Below are positions 1 to 9,098 of a DNA stretch of 64,000 nt, in pieces. Position 1 is the first letter of the stretch. Each line of letters starts with the position of its first letter. The notes under the pieces were generated by a model. It ran no database searches and was not told where the DNA came from. It saw only the letters and a program-made list of their open reading frames with translations. Source of the stretch: Brevundimonas sp. SGAir0440 (lineage in GTDB: Bacteria > Pseudomonadota > Alphaproteobacteria > Caulobacterales > Caulobacteraceae); assembly GCF_005484585.1 (NCBI RefSeq), contig NZ_CP039435.1, positions 1,674,001 to 1,738,000 of the forward strand, given 5' to 3'. Made by a program: the position numbers and the translations under genes.

Positions 1-1
1 G

Positions 2-751
2 ACCGACTGGAAGGGCCGTCCGCACGATCCCGCGTCCGGCGAACCCGCCGCCCACCCCAACGCCCGTTTCGCTGCGCCCGCCAGCCAATGCCCGGCTATC
101 GCGCCCGAGTGGGAAGATCCCAAGGGCGTGCCGATCGACGCGATCCTGTTCGGCGGCCGCCGCGCCAGCGCCGTGCCGCTGGTGACCGAAGCCTTCGATT
201 GGGAGCACGGCGTCTTCATGGGCTCGACCGTGGCGTCTGAAGGCACCGCAGCGGCCGAGAATAAGGTGGGCGAACTGCGCCGCGATCCTTTCGCCATGCT
301 GCCCTTCTGCGGCTACAACATGGGCGACTATTTCGCCCACTGGCTGAAGATGGGGCAAGGGCGAGACGCCTCGAAACTGCCGCGCATCTTCTTCGTCAAC
401 TGGTTCAGAAAGGATCAGGACGGCCGCTTCGTCTGGCCCGGTTTCGGCGACAATGCGCGCGTGTTGAAGTGGATCAGCGAGCGGATCGACGGCGAGGCCG
501 AGGCGGTCGATACGGCGGTCGGGCGCGTGCCGTCAGTCACGGCCTTGGACCTGTCAGGCCTGGACCTGACGCCGGCGCAGTTGTCGACCCTGCTGGACGT
601 GGATGCGGCCGTCTGGGCCGAAGAGGCGGCGCTGATCCCCGACTTCTATCGCCAGTTCGGCGATCGACTGCCGACCACCCTGTGGAACCAGCACGCGGCC
701 CTGGTCGCGCGTTTGGATGACGCCGGCGCGGCCTCGATGGCGGCGGAATAG
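2..751 (+). CDS. pckG: Phosphoenolpyruvate carboxykinase (GTP), C-terminal part
   Basis: The reading frame is open from the window's left edge to a TAG at 749-751, so only the C-terminal ~249 residues are present. The frame begins [12 protein letters not shown] and contains [12 protein letters not shown] and an [13 protein letters not shown] segment, both characteristic of the GTP-dependent PEP carboxykinase family (about 600 residues when complete). The enzyme converts oxaloacetate and GTP to PEP, GDP and CO2 in gluconeogenesis. That suits an organism that feeds on sugar acids entering as pyruvate. The first in-frame ATG is internal and is not the start. Family assignment is firm; upstream context is outside the window. 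Confidence 0.96.
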   Translation, partial: TDWKGRPHDPASGEPAAHPNARFAAPASQCPAIAPEWEDPKGVPIDAILFGGRRASAVPLVTEAFDWEHGVFMGSTVASEGTAAAENKVGELRRDPFAMLPFCGYNMGDYFAHWLKMGQGRDASKLPRIFFVNWFRKDQDGRFVWPGFGDNARVLKWISERIDGEAEAVDTAVGRVPSVTALDLSGLDLTPAQLSTLLDVDAAVWAEEAALIPDFYRQFGDRLPTTLWNQHAALVARLDDAGAASMAAE

Positions 752-799
752 GCGAAAGCCATCTTGCAATAGGGGCGTCGCGGGTCGATCAGACGGCCC

Positions 800-1813
800 G
801 TGACGTCTTCCTCTCCCATCGTGATTATCGGCGCGGGCGTGCTGGGCCTCTGCACGGCGTTCGAACTGCATCGGCGCGGGCGGACCGTGTTGGTGGTCGA
901 TCCCGGCGAGGTGAACGCCTCGCTCGTGGCTGCGGGGATGATCGCCCCGGCGATGGAATCGGCCATCGACGACGCGTCGGTTGATCGCGCGCGGCTGTTT
1001 AGGGCAGGCCGTGATTTGTGGCCCGCGTTCGCGACGGCGGCCGACATCGCTCTGGCGCATCGACCCGCCGAATGGCGAGGCGGCGATGTGAAGGGGATGG
1101 AGACGCGGTTGCGCGCGCTGGGCTTCGACGCGCGGCGCGATGGCGCCAGCGTCACGACCGATGACGATTATCAGGTCGAGCCGACACAGGCTCTGGCGGC
1201 GCTAAGGCAGGCGCTGGGCGAGGCTGTCGTAGCTGGGACGGTGACGGCAATCGCCCGCACCCATGGCGGCTGGCGGCTCGAAGTCGGCGATCAGTGGCTG
1301 GATGCGGAGGCGGTCGTACTGGCCACCGGCGCCGGGGACGCGATCGCCGGTCTGCCCCAGACCGCGCGCCGTTTGATCGCGGAGATCCAGCCGATCCGGG
1401 GACAGATCGGCGTGGCAGCCGGACATCTTGTCGATCATGTCTTGCGCGGGCCGGGCGCCTATGTCGCGCCAATGGCGTCTGGCGCGGTCATCGGAGCGAC
1501 GATGGAGCCGGGGCGGCGGGACACGGCGCCGGACGCCGAGACGTCCGAACGCCTGACCCAGGCGGCTTGGGCTGCGCTGGGTCGGTCGCCTGAGCCGCTG
1601 TCTATCGAATGGCGCGTCGGCATCCGGGGCGCGACGGCGGATGGTCTGCCGCTCGCGGGCGCGGCGCCTGGTGCAGAGGGTCTGTTCATGGCCTTGGCTC
1701 CGCGTCGAAACGGCTGGCTGCTGGGGCCCTTGGTCGGCGCCGTGGTCGCCGATGCGATCGAGGGGCGGACGGCGTCGCCGCACGCCCGCGCCCTCGACCC
1801 TGGTCGGTTCTAG
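800..1813 (+). CDS. FAD-dependent oxidoreductase, glycine/D-amino-acid oxidase type (ThiO-like)
   Basis: A 337-residue protein opening with a Rossmann FAD-binding motif: [11 protein letters not shown] at residues 7-17, then an acidic residue at the end of strand 2 (VVDPG). A C-terminal segment [14 protein letters not shown] resembles the flavin-contacting region of the DAO superfamily. The family oxidises glycine, sarcosine or D-amino acids. ThiO (glycine oxidase of thiamine synthesis) has this length, but no other thi gene is adjacent, so the substrate is left open. It starts at GTG. Its stop overlaps the stop of the convergent tonB-like gene by 4 bp. Confidence 0.8.
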   Translation: MTSSSPIVIIGAGVLGLCTAFELHRRGRTVLVVDPGEVNASLVAAGMIAPAMESAIDDASVDRARLFRAGRDLWPAFATAADIALAHRPAEWRGGDVKGMETRLRALGFDARRDGASVTTDDDYQVEPTQALAALRQALGEAVVAGTVTAIARTHGGWRLEVGDQWLDAEAVVLATGAGDAIAGLPQTARRLIAEIQPIRGQIGVAAGHLVDHVLRGPGAYVAPMASGAVIGATMEPGRRDTAPDAETSERLTQAAWAALGRSPEPLSIEWRVGIRGATADGLPLAGAAPGAEGLFMALAPRRNGWLLGPLVGAVVADAIEGRTASPHARALDPGRF

Positions 1814-2544
1814 CCCTCCATCGCGAACCGGACGGTGAAGTTGACGGTCGCGCCGTCGACGGGGCGACCGTCCACGGTGCGCGGGTTCATGCGGAACGAC
1901 CGCGTCAGGCTCTGCGCGGCGCGGCCGAAGCCCTGGCCGCTCGGTGTCTCTCCCACGACCCGGCAGCCGTTCAGGCCGCCGTCTGCATTGACCACGCAAC
2001 TGAGCGTGGCTGAACCCGGCGTGCCGTTCTCTGCGGCGCGGGTCGGATAGGCGCGCGCCATCTGCGCCGCCGAAGGCCGGCTGGCCCAAGACGGATTGTT
2101 GATCACCGACGGCGGACGCGGCGGCGTCTCGACGGTCGCCGTGCCGCCCTCGACGCCGGTGGGGGCAGTGCTGACGATCACTTGTCCGGGCGGCGCCGTG
2201 TTGAACGAGTTCTCTGGCGGGGTGAGTGCGATTGTCGGCACATCGACAGGAACGGTCAGCGCCGGCTTGTGGATTGGCGTCGGCGGGGCGGCCGTAACCG
2301 TGGGTGGGAGCGGCTTGGGCTCTGGCAGCCTTTGGAAGACGATATCGATGGGATCATCGGGCTTCACTGTTGGCGTCAGCCCGCTCAGCTCGAACCGTTG
2401 ATTATAAAGCGCCACCCCCGCCGCAACGTGCAGGACCACCGAGATGCCGATGGCGCCCAGCATCCATCGCGGGATAGGTTTCTTGCGTTCCCCGAAGTCG
2501 ATCGGGCTGATCAAGCCGGGACCACCGGCAGCACGGATCATCAT
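1810..2544 (-). CDS. TonB family energy-transducing protein
   Basis: A 244-residue protein with a cytoplasmic N-terminus, one membrane helix at about residues 27-47 ([20 protein letters not shown]), a proline-rich periplasmic spacer (EPKPLPPTV region) and a TonB_C-like domain containing [13 protein letters not shown] and FTVRFA. TonB couples the proton motive force at ExbB-ExbD to outer-membrane receptors such as the one at 22434-25190. ExbB/ExbD are not in the window. The start was placed at the first of two ATGs (2544) because GAGGGAG lies about 8 nt upstream; the frame is open further upstream but without a ribosome-binding site. It converges on the oxidase gene with a 4-bp overlap. Confidence 0.85.
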   Translation of the reverse strand: MMIRAAGGPGLISPIDFGERKKPIPRWMLGAIGISVVLHVAAGVALYNQRFELSGLTPTVKPDDPIDIVFQRLPEPKPLPPTVTAAPPTPIHKPALTVPVDVPTIALTPPENSFNTAPPGQVIVSTAPTGVEGGTATVETPPRPPSVINNPSWASRPSAAQMARAYPTRAAENGTPGSATLSCVVNADGGLNGCRVVGETPSGQGFGRAAQSLTRSFRMNPRTVDGRPVDGATVNFTVRFAMEG

Positions 2545-2672
2545 AACGTCACTCCCTCGTTCACCGCCCCCGCAGCGCCCGTAACTGGAAGTTGAGCGCG
2601 CAGCTTGTGGCGGCTTTACGGCGAAGTTTTCGCGTTCGACGAAGGTCGAGGCGTTAACGCGGCCGTTAAGAA

Positions 2673-2688
2673 TTAAGAGTTGGTTAAC
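2673..2688 (+). promoter_or_regulatory. Consensus CtrA-binding box
   Basis: TTAA, seven bases, TTAAC matches the CtrA consensus of Caulobacterales exactly. It lies in the AT-rich gap between divergent tonB (-) and the transglycosylase (+), ending 22 bp before the latter's ATG. That spacing would put a CtrA-activated transcription start almost on the start codon. No Shine-Dalgarno sequence is visible there, so a leaderless mRNA is possible (inference). Confidence 0.7.
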
Positions 2689-2710
2689 TACGTTCGCCGA
2701 CTCTTCGCAC

Positions 2711-3508
2711 ATGGGTATCGGAGCGATTCCATCGACAGGCGGGGTAGAGGCGGCCATCCGGCGCGCGTCGAACACCGTCGGCGTGGACTATGACTTCCTT
2801 GTCAAGACCGCGCGGCGCGAGAGCGCGATGAACCCATCGGCCAAGGCCCCGACCTCGTCGGCCGCCGGCCTGTTTCAATTCATCGAGCAGACCTGGCTGG
2901 GCACGGTCAAGCAGCATGGGGCCCAGCACGGCTATGGCCAGTACGCCGATCTGATCCATCGCGGGTCGGACGGACGTTGGCGCGTCGAGGGTTCGGCGCG
3001 CAACGTGGTGTTGGACCTGCGGTTCGATCCCCATGCCGCCTCGACCATGGCTGCCGAGTTGACGGCGTCCAACGCCGCCTATCTGCGCGGCCGCACGGGC
3101 AAGGAACCGGGCGCGGGCGATCTGTATGCGGCTCATTTCCTGGGACCCGCTGGGGCCGCCGGGTTGATGGAGGCGATGGATCGCAATCCGGGCGGCAGCG
3201 CCGCAGCCCTGTTCCCGGACGCCGCGCGGGCCAATCGCAGCATCTTCTATCGCAATGGACGCGCCGCCACGGTCGCCGAGGTCCACGCCAATCTGCAGCG
3301 CACAGCCGGCGACGGCGCACCCGCAGCGGGGGCGGGCGAGGCGAAATACGCCGTGCCGAACCTGAGCGACAAGGACCAGATGCTGGCCGCGCGTCTGGAT
3401 CGGCTGAAGCAGGATCAAGGGCTGCTTGCGCTACTGCTCGGTCAGGACGGATCGTCGAGCAGCGGCTTCGGCGGCGCTTTCTCGCCAAATGGCAAGGGAA
3501 CAACCTGA
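2711..3508 (+). CDS. Lytic transglycosylase SLT-domain protein, candidate CtrA-controlled
   Basis: A 265-residue protein with a goose-type lysozyme fold at residues ~15-150. The catalytic Glu is at position 37 in ARRESAMNP, followed by [15 protein letters not shown], the usual second SLT motif. Such enzymes cleave the MurNAc-GlcNAc bond of peptidoglycan to form 1,6-anhydro ends and open space for pili, flagella or secretion machines. No signal peptide is visible, so export may need another route or a different start. In Caulobacter a soluble transglycosylase (PleA) serves polar organelle assembly. The upstream CtrA box makes a similar cell-cycle role plausible but unproven. No ribosome-binding site is evident before the ATG. 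Confidence 0.78.
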   Translation: MGIGAIPSTGGVEAAIRRASNTVGVDYDFLVKTARRESAMNPSAKAPTSSAAGLFQFIEQTWLGTVKQHGAQHGYGQYADLIHRGSDGRWRVEGSARNVVLDLRFDPHAASTMAAELTASNAAYLRGRTGKEPGAGDLYAAHFLGPAGAAGLMEAMDRNPGGSAAALFPDAARANRSIFYRNGRAATVAEVHANLQRTAGDGAPAAGAGEAKYAVPNLSDKDQMLAARLDRLKQDQGLLALLLGQDGSSSSGFGGAFSPNGKGTT

Positions 3509-3596
3509 GTCGTTGCATTGCAACCGATGGTAAACCGCCCGTTAAGCATGGCAGTCTCATTCTGGGATCAACGTCCGATTCCATCATGAGCCGTCC

Positions 3597-4736
3597 ATGA
3601 CCGCCTTCCGCGCCCGCCTGACAGAAGTGGACATTCGACGCCTGATTAAGGCGACGGACGACGATGAGCGGGCCGAGGCGGCGCACAAGCTGTGCCGCAA
3701 CATGGAGCGCGCGGAACTGAATGAGGACGACCGGGCGGCGGCGCAGAAAATCCTGCGTCTGCTGGCCAATGACGCGGCCGAACTGGTGCGTCGCGCCATG
3801 GCCGTCACGCTGAAGGCGTCCGATCTGATTCCCAATGACGTGGCCCGCAAGCTGGCCGGCGATCTGGACAGCATCGCCCTGCCGATCATCGCTTCCTCGC
3901 CGGCGTTCAGCGACGAGGATCTGATCGAGATCGTGCGCGCCGGATCGGTCGTGCGTCAGGTCGCCGTGGCGGGGCGGGCGCGGGTGTCGCGCGATGTCGC
4001 GACCGTGCTGGCGGCCGAAGGATGTGAGCAATCGGTTCGCACCCTGGCGGCCAACGACAACGCCGACCTGTCCGAAGGCGCGCTGGCCACCGTCGTCGAT
4101 CGTTTCGCCGAAGCGCCCGAAGTCCTGACCGCCGTGGCCTATCGCCAGGTCCTGCCGCTGCATGTGACAGAACGGTTGATCCAACTGGCCAGCGAGGCGG
4201 TGCGCGAACATCTGATCAGCCATCACGCTGTGGCGCCGGAAACCGCGATCCGTCTGGCCCAATACTCTCGTGAGCGGATGACGGTGGATCTGGTCGATCA
4301 GGCCAGCGTCAGCACCGATCTGGCGGCCTTCATGGCCCAGCTGAACGCCCGTCGCGTCCTGAACGCTTCTCTGCTGTTGCGCGGACTGGCGCGGGGTCAG
4401 ATGGCGATGTTCGAATATGGGCTGGCCGAACTGGCCAACACGCCGCACCACCGTGCCTGGTTGATGGTGCATGACGCCGGTCCGCTGGGGCTGAAGGCCA
4501 TCTATGATCGCGCGGGTTTGCCGCCGCGCCTGTTTCAGGCCTTCCGTGCGGGCGTCGACACCTGGCGTGCGCTGGCGGCGGAGGGGATCGATACGTCGAG
4601 CGCCTATTTCCGTGATCAGATGCTGGAGCGGTTCCTGACCCAGCGTCCGGCCGTCCTGCGGGATGATCTGGCCTATCTGATGGAGCGGCTGGATCAGTCG
4701 CCGTCGCTCAGCCTGGCCGCCGCCAACGCGGCCTAA
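3597..4736 (+). CDS. DUF2336 domain-containing protein
   Basis: A 379-residue, helix-rich, soluble protein with repeated HEAT-like Leu/Ala patterns, for example DAAELVRRAMAVTLK and EDLIEIVRAGSVVRQVAVA. This is the pattern of DUF2336, common in Caulobacterales and other alphaproteobacteria and without a settled function. It follows the transglycosylase by 88 bp on the same strand. A second, divergent member of the family is encoded at 6154-7278, so the two flank the Hpt and NAD kinase genes. A degenerate CtrA-like site (TAAA-N7-TTAAG) lies in the 88-bp gap, but it is too weak to list. A terminator follows. Confidence 0.85.
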   Translation: MTAFRARLTEVDIRRLIKATDDDERAEAAHKLCRNMERAELNEDDRAAAQKILRLLANDAAELVRRAMAVTLKASDLIPNDVARKLAGDLDSIALPIIASSPAFSDEDLIEIVRAGSVVRQVAVAGRARVSRDVATVLAAEGCEQSVRTLAANDNADLSEGALATVVDRFAEAPEVLTAVAYRQVLPLHVTERLIQLASEAVREHLISHHAVAPETAIRLAQYSRERMTVDLVDQASVSTDLAAFMAQLNARRVLNASLLLRGLARGQMAMFEYGLAELANTPHHRAWLMVHDAGPLGLKAIYDRAGLPPRLFQAFRAGVDTWRALAAEGIDTSSAYFRDQMLERFLTQRPAVLRDDLAYLMERLDQSPSLSLAAANAA

Positions 4737-4740
4737 GAAA

Positions 4741-4768
4741 AAAGGCCCGCCGGAGACGACGGGCCTTT
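4741..4768. terminator. Bidirectional rho-independent terminator
   Basis: AAAGGCCCG and CGGGCCTTT form a perfect 9-bp stem around a 10-nt loop. An A-run precedes the left arm, so transcripts of either strand end in a U-tract. It separates the convergent DUF2336 (+) and Hpt (-) genes. Confidence 0.85.
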
Positions 4769-4789
4769 CGCAAACGGCTGGAGGGACGA

Positions 4790-5266
4790 TCAGCCTGCGA
4801 GGTGATCTGCGACGCGGGCTTCCAGAGTCTCGGCCAGAGCGCGGCCGGTCGGATGTTCGTCGGTCTTGATCTGGTCGCGGACGACGGCGCGGATGGCGTC
4901 GATGTGCGCGTCCAGGATGGCGATGGGCGCAGTCATGCGGCGATCGGCGTCGTCCAGCATCTTGCACAGCGAACCGGCGATGCGCGTCACCAGCGGATAC
5001 TCATAGGTCGTGCCCAGGCCCTTCAGATCATGAGCGCGGAAATACAGGGCCTCGGCGGTGGCGGGGGTGTAGCCCTGCTCACGGATGTCGGCCTGGGCCT
5101 TGTCCAGCTTGACGATCTCGTCGTTCAGCCATTGGCCGAACTGGGCCGACATGGCTTTCAGCGCCTCCTCAGCCTTGGCGATGGCGTCGGCGTTGATGCC
5201 GAAGCCGCCGCCGACCTTGAGCCGCAGCGAGTTGGTCGGAGGGGTGATCTGCGCCGGATTGCTCAT
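4790..5266 (-). CDS. Hpt (histidine phosphotransfer) domain protein
   Basis: A 158-residue, all-helical protein. RAHDLKGLGTTY carries the phospho-accepting His (residue 79) in the Hpt motif xAHxLKGxG. These proteins relay phosphate between hybrid kinases and response regulators. The kinase and regulator are not adjacent. The start at 5266 was chosen because GGAG lies 6 nt upstream; an ATG four codons earlier (5278) overlaps that ribosome-binding site and has none of its own. It sits 62 bp downstream of the NAD kinase start-distal end on the same strand, and the two could share a transcript. Confidence 0.82.
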   Translation of the reverse strand: MSNPAQITPPTNSLRLKVGGGFGINADAIAKAEEALKAMSAQFGQWLNDEIVKLDKAQADIREQGYTPATAEALYFRAHDLKGLGTTYEYPLVTRIAGSLCKMLDDADRRMTAPIAILDAHIDAIRAVVRDQIKTDEHPTGRALAETLEARVADHLAG

Positions 5267-5327
5267 GGCGGGCTCCATAGGACGTTCAGGCCAAGATACG
5301 GTAGCGGGCTTAAGAAGCCGTGACCAA

Positions 5328-6122
5328 TCAGTTGGCGAACTGTTCGGCCATCACCCGTTCGTCGAACGACCGGCCCGCATCGAAGAGCATGGTCAGGGTG
5401 ACGTCACGACGCTCGCGCACCTCGACGCGGGCGACGCGGCGGACCTCGAAGTTGTCGGCGGTCGCCGAAACCGGGCGTTTGTCGGCCTCCAAGACCTCGA
5501 ACCGCACCTTGGCGCCGTGCGACAACAGGGCGCCGCGCCAGCGACGGGGCCGGAAGGCGCTGATCGGCGTCAGGGCCAGGATGCGGGCGTCCAGAGGAAT
5601 GATCGGGCCGTGTGCGGACAGATTGTAGGCGGTGGATCCCGCCGGCGTGGCCACAAGGCAGCCGTCGCAGGACAGTTCTTCAAGCCGCACGCGCTCATCG
5701 ACGGTGATCCGCAGTTTGGCCGACTGGCGTGTCTGGCGCAGCAGCGAAACCTCGTTGATGGCAAGGCCGGTGTGGACCTCGCCGCTTTCGGTCCAGGCGT
5801 CCATCTGAAGCGGGTGGATGACCGTTCTTTCGGCCGTCGCGATCCGCTCCAGCAGACCGTTCTCGTCATAGTCGTTCATAAGAAAGCCGACGGACCCCCG
5901 GTTCATCCCGTACACCGGCGTGCGCATGCGCAGGTTACCGTGAAGGGTTTCCAGCATCTGCCCGTCGCCGCCCAGGGCCACGATCACATCGGCCTCGTCT
6001 TCGGGCACGGCGCCATAGCGAGCGATCAAAGCCTTGCGCGCCGCCTGGGCTTCGGGCCGGTCGCTGGCGACGAAGGCCAATCGCGGCGATGACGGCAGGG
6101 GAGTGGAGCTTGACTGAGTCAC
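5328..6122 (-). CDS. nadK: NAD kinase
   Basis: A 264-residue protein with [16 protein letters not shown], which is the GGDG phosphate-donor motif of NAD kinases, then [13 protein letters not shown] and the conserved [23 protein letters not shown] block that binds the nicotinamide ribose. It phosphorylates NAD to NADP. NADP is the likely cofactor for several dehydrogenases in this window. Translation appears to start at GTG with no strong ribosome-binding site. It lies 31 bp downstream of the second DUF2336 gene and is probably co-transcribed with it. Confidence 0.95.
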   Translation of the reverse strand: MTQSSSTPLPSSPRLAFVASDRPEAQAARKALIARYGAVPEDEADVIVALGGDGQMLETLHGNLRMRTPVYGMNRGSVGFLMNDYDENGLLERIATAERTVIHPLQMDAWTESGEVHTGLAINEVSLLRQTRQSAKLRITVDERVRLEELSCDGCLVATPAGSTAYNLSAHGPIIPLDARILALTPISAFRPRRWRGALLSHGAKVRFEVLEADKRPVSATADNFEVRRVARVEVRERRDVTLTMLFDAGRSFDERVMAEQFAN

Positions 6123-6153
6123 TTGGCGACGTGGCCCGAGCTTGGGCGCAGAG

Positions 6154-7278
6154 TCAAACGGTCGCGGGCTTGTGCATCATCTGATGGAAGGCGCGAGAGG
6201 CGGCGTGCGCGCTCATCGGCGTCGCCTTCCAGCCGCCGTCGGCAGGCATTCCGCCCGAAAGCTTGCGCACCTCGACCAAGAGGGAGGCGAAGACGGCCTT
6301 GTCCACGCCCACGGCGATGCAGGCTAGGTAAAGCGGCTCGGCGGTCGGCGCGCGGATGGCGTGATGCACCTGGGCCTCGCTGAAGCCGCCCAGGACCGCC
6401 AGGGTTTGTTCAAACAGTTCGAAACGCTGTTCTCGCAGCGCGCGGACCAGCAGGCCGGGACGCAGCTGGCCGGCGGATTGAAGCTTTTCCACCAGTCGTC
6501 GTTCCGCGTCGATACGTGTGCGATCCTCGGTCATCCGGGCGGGCATGGCGCGCCAGTCCGGGCTGCCGACGGCCTTCGCCGCCGCGTCCTGAACCGCCGC
6601 GTTCAACTGGGCGTCGTCGATGCGGAAGCGTTCGCCGATCGATTGGCGCAGAGTCTGGCCGACCCATTGATAAAGCTGCTGAGCCAACTGTTCGTTCAGC
6701 CTGGGGTGGCGCGTCAGCGGCGCGCGCAGGCCCGCGATGCGGCGGGAGTGATCGACCAGCTTGCGCATGGCCTCCTCGCCAATGTCGGCCGTGCGGTTGG
6801 ACGCCAGCGCCGTCATGGTGACGGGTTCGGCGCGATCGACGATCGTGTCCACGACCGGCCGCGCCAACTGCGGGCGCCGGGCGACGGCGATCTGATGCTC
6901 CAGCGTCGCCTCGATCAGCAGGCGTATCAGGTCGGCGTTTTGAAGAAGCGGGCTGGAGGTGATGACCGGGCGGGCGATCTCGATTTCATCCAAGGCCAGC
7001 ATATTGACCAAGGCGGGCGGTGCCCAGTCGACGCCCGCGATCCGTTCGGACAGGGCCAGTCGAATATCCCGCTCGGCCTGGGCCGTCAGAGCGAGGAAGA
7101 TGTCACTGAGAAGCGGCGCGACCTTGGGCGGCGGCGGATTGGATTCACACAGCGCGGTGACCTTCAGCAGCAAGCGCTGACGGTCGTCGGCCGAACGGCT
7201 GCTGGCCAGCGCCAGAAGCTCAGACACAGTCCGGTCGTCCCAGGCGTCGCGGGGCGGCTCCAGTTGAACGACAGACAA
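6154..7278 (-). CDS. DUF2336 domain-containing protein (second copy)
   Basis: A 374-residue paralogue of the 3597-4736 product. Shared architecture includes an N-terminal helical repeat region with a segment [20 protein letters not shown], equivalent to EDLIEIVRAGSVVRQVAVA in the first copy, and a C-terminal [15 protein letters not shown] segment matching ARGQMAMFEYGLA. The TTG start has GGGGAG about 5 nt upstream. It is transcribed toward nadK with a 31-bp gap. Function is not known. Two DUF2336 genes around an Hpt gene hint at a signalling connection, but that is inference. Confidence 0.84.
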   Translation of the reverse strand: MSVVQLEPPRDAWDDRTVSELLALASSRSADDRQRLLLKVTALCESNPPPPKVAPLLSDIFLALTAQAERDIRLALSERIAGVDWAPPALVNMLALDEIEIARPVITSSPLLQNADLIRLLIEATLEHQIAVARRPQLARPVVDTIVDRAEPVTMTALASNRTADIGEEAMRKLVDHSRRIAGLRAPLTRHPRLNEQLAQQLYQWVGQTLRQSIGERFRIDDAQLNAAVQDAAAKAVGSPDWRAMPARMTEDRTRIDAERRLVEKLQSAGQLRPGLLVRALREQRFELFEQTLAVLGGFSEAQVHHAIRAPTAEPLYLACIAVGVDKAVFASLLVEVRKLSGGMPADGGWKATPMSAHAASRAFHQMMHKPATV

Positions 7279-7451
7279 GGCGGCTCCCCGAACCGACGAC
7301 GATGCTTAACCATATGCTTGCGTGATGAAGACCGGGTTAAGCAAGGCGGCTGCAGCGGGTGACGTGACGTCAACGGCGGCCGTGTCGGCTTGACGACGCG
7401 ACCGCGCGGGGTGACGGTTTGTGAAAGCCCATCCAGAGGCAGGAGGAAATC

Positions 7452-8216
7452 ATGGCGGACGGCACCAGTCCCTCGATCAAGTCGCGCGTGTCCGAAGCTG
7501 AATGGCAGGTCCGCGTCGAGCTGGCGGCCCTCTATCGGCTCGTCGCCCTGAACGGTTGGGACGACATGATCTTCACCCATATCTCGGCGCGCGTGCCCGG
7601 GCCGGAGCATCATTTCCTGATCAATCCCTACGGCTTCTACTTCGACGAGATCACGGCCTCGTCGCTGGTGAAGGTCGATCTGGAAGGGAATATCGTCCAG
7701 GACACGCCCTATTTCATCAATCCGGCAGGCTTCACGATCCACTCGGCCGTACACGCCGCGCGCGAGGACGCCAAGTTCGTCATTCATCTGCATACGGTGA
7801 ACGGGGTGGGCGTTGCGGCTCAGGCTGATGGTTTGCTTCCCGTCAGTCAGAACGCGTGTTTACTACAGCATCAGGTTGCGTATCATGGGTACGAGGGGTT
7901 GGCCCTGAACCATGACGAGCGCGAACGTCTGGTCGCCGACCTGGGGGACAAACCGCTGATGCTGCTGCGAAACCACGGCACGCTGGCGGTCGGGGAAACG
8001 GCGGCTCAGGCATGGATCGGCATCTTCTTCCTGGAGAGGGCCTGCGCGCAGCAGGTTGCAGCGCTATCCGGCGGGCGCGAGCACATCTTGTTGGCGCCGG
8101 ACGAGGCGCAGGCCGAGACCAAGGAACAGGGGCGCGGCATCGGCTTCATCTCTTCGCTGGCTTGGCCGGGCGCGCTGCGCCAGCTGGATCGCAAGTCGCC
8201 GGGCTACGACGCCTAA
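7452..8216 (+). CDS. Class II aldolase/adducin family protein
   Basis: A 254-residue protein with the zinc-site pattern of the family: HLHTVNGVGVAA supplies the HxH pair, and LLRNHGTLAVG supplies a further His. The ELAALYRLVALNGWDDMIFTHISARVPG opening is typical of the large, mostly uncharacterised group annotated as class II aldolase family. Members cleave or epimerise sugar phosphates, but this subgroup's substrate is unknown. A strong ribosome-binding site, AGGAGGAAATC, precedes the ATG. The next gene probably begins inside its last 55 bases, which implies translational coupling. Confidence 0.85.
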   Translation: MADGTSPSIKSRVSEAEWQVRVELAALYRLVALNGWDDMIFTHISARVPGPEHHFLINPYGFYFDEITASSLVKVDLEGNIVQDTPYFINPAGFTIHSAVHAAREDAKFVIHLHTVNGVGVAAQADGLLPVSQNACLLQHQVAYHGYEGLALNHDERERLVADLGDKPLMLLRNHGTLAVGETAAQAWIGIFFLERACAQQVAALSGGREHILLAPDEAQAETKEQGRGIGFISSLAWPGALRQLDRKSPGYDA

Positions 8217-8986
8217 ATCCCTTCGTCGCGGGGGCGCTGGCCCTTGCGGCGTTGATGCCGACCCAAGCGCTCGCCGGCGCCTGGACCCAGCCGAAGGGCA
8301 GGGGCCAGGCAATCGTCAAATACGAGCGGCTGAGCGCCGACACCGGCTTCGACGCTGCTGGCGAGGAACGTGATCTGCCTGGGCGGCGGCGTGACGCGAC
8401 ATTGGGCGTGTTCGCCGAATACGGCGTGTCGGATCGGCTGACGCTTCAGCTGAAGGCTGACTGGCAGGACGGCGAGGACGCCTTCGTCGATTACAGCGGG
8501 CGCGGCCCCATCGAGATCGGCGCGACCTGGCAGGTCTGGCGCGACGATCGAAACGCGGTCAGCCTTTACGGCGGCTATACCCAGGCCGGAGAGGGGCGCA
8601 ATGCCGGCTATGCCGCGCCGGGCGTCGGCGATCACGATTGGGAAGCGCGAGTCTCGGTTGGCCGGTCCCTCGGCGACATGGGCGAGCGCTGGGGAATGGA
8701 CGGCGCATTCGTCGAGCTTCAGGCCGCACGCCGTCTTCGCGACGGCCTGCCGGATGAAACCCGTATCGACGCCACGGCGGGCGCCCGGATCGGCGAAGAT
8801 TGGATGGTGCTGGGTCAGGCGTTCGGCGGCGCGGCCGACGGCGGCGCGCGTTGGCTGTCGCTGGAAGCCTCGGTCGTGCGCGATTTCGGTGCGTGGAGCA
8901 TGCAGGCCGGATGGAGACAAACCGTCGCAGGCCAGGAGATCCCCATCAGTCGCGGGCCCGTTCTTGCGATCTGGCGAAGATTTTAG
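8162..8986 (+). CDS. Exported protein of unknown function, probable envelope beta-structure
   Basis: The C-terminal ~255 residues clearly code for protein: a hydrophobic signal-like segment (PFVAGALALAALMPTQALAGA) is followed by alternating polar/aromatic stretches ending in ILAIWRRF, with a terminal Phe as in many outer-membrane barrels. The start is uncertain. No ATG or GTG stands before the signal segment without running far into the aldolase gene. TTG at 8162 gives an n-region with two arginines and a 55-bp overlap with the upstream gene, and was chosen for that reason. An ATG at 8012 is also open but would overlap by 205 bp. The product is not recognised; the RND operon follows 112 bp downstream. 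Confidence 0.6.
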   Translation: MAGRAAPAGSQVAGLRRLNPFVAGALALAALMPTQALAGAWTQPKGRGQAIVKYERLSADTGFDAAGEERDLPGRRRDATLGVFAEYGVSDRLTLQLKADWQDGEDAFVDYSGRGPIEIGATWQVWRDDRNAVSLYGGYTQAGEGRNAGYAAPGVGDHDWEARVSVGRSLGDMGERWGMDGAFVELQAARRLRDGLPDETRIDATAGARIGEDWMVLGQAFGGAADGGARWLSLEASVVRDFGAWSMQAGWRQTVAGQEIPISRGPVLAIWRRF

Positions 8987-9021
8987 GGAAGATTTCTGCG
9001 ACGGAAAATGTGATCCGGCAC

Positions 9022-9037
9022 GTTACTGATACGTAAC
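9022..9037. promoter_or_regulatory. Inverted repeat upstream of the RND operon
   Basis: GTTAC, six bases, GTAAC. It lies 62 bp before the GTG of the efflux operon and 13 bp before a second palindrome. Such sites often bind TetR-type repressors of efflux pumps, but no regulator gene is adjacent. Confidence 0.35.
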
Positions 9038-9050
9038 ATTGCGCGCACTT

Positions 9051-9065
9051 CATTACCCGGTAATG
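9051..9065. promoter_or_regulatory. Palindrome CATTACCCGGTAATG upstream of the RND operon
   Basis: A perfect 7-1-7 inverted repeat 33 bp before the start codon of the RND adaptor gene. It is a candidate operator for a repressor of the pump. The binding protein is not identified. Confidence 0.4.
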
Positions 9066-9098
9066 CATGCGGCGTCCCCCTGATCGAGAGACCCCCGC

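Noticed and set aside
2907..4967. Long minus-strand frame opposite the transglycosylase and DUF2336 genes, and a similar one at 11597-13198 opposite the RND transporter
   Set aside because: Arg/Gln/Gly-rich translation typical of antisense shadows; sense genes are certain.
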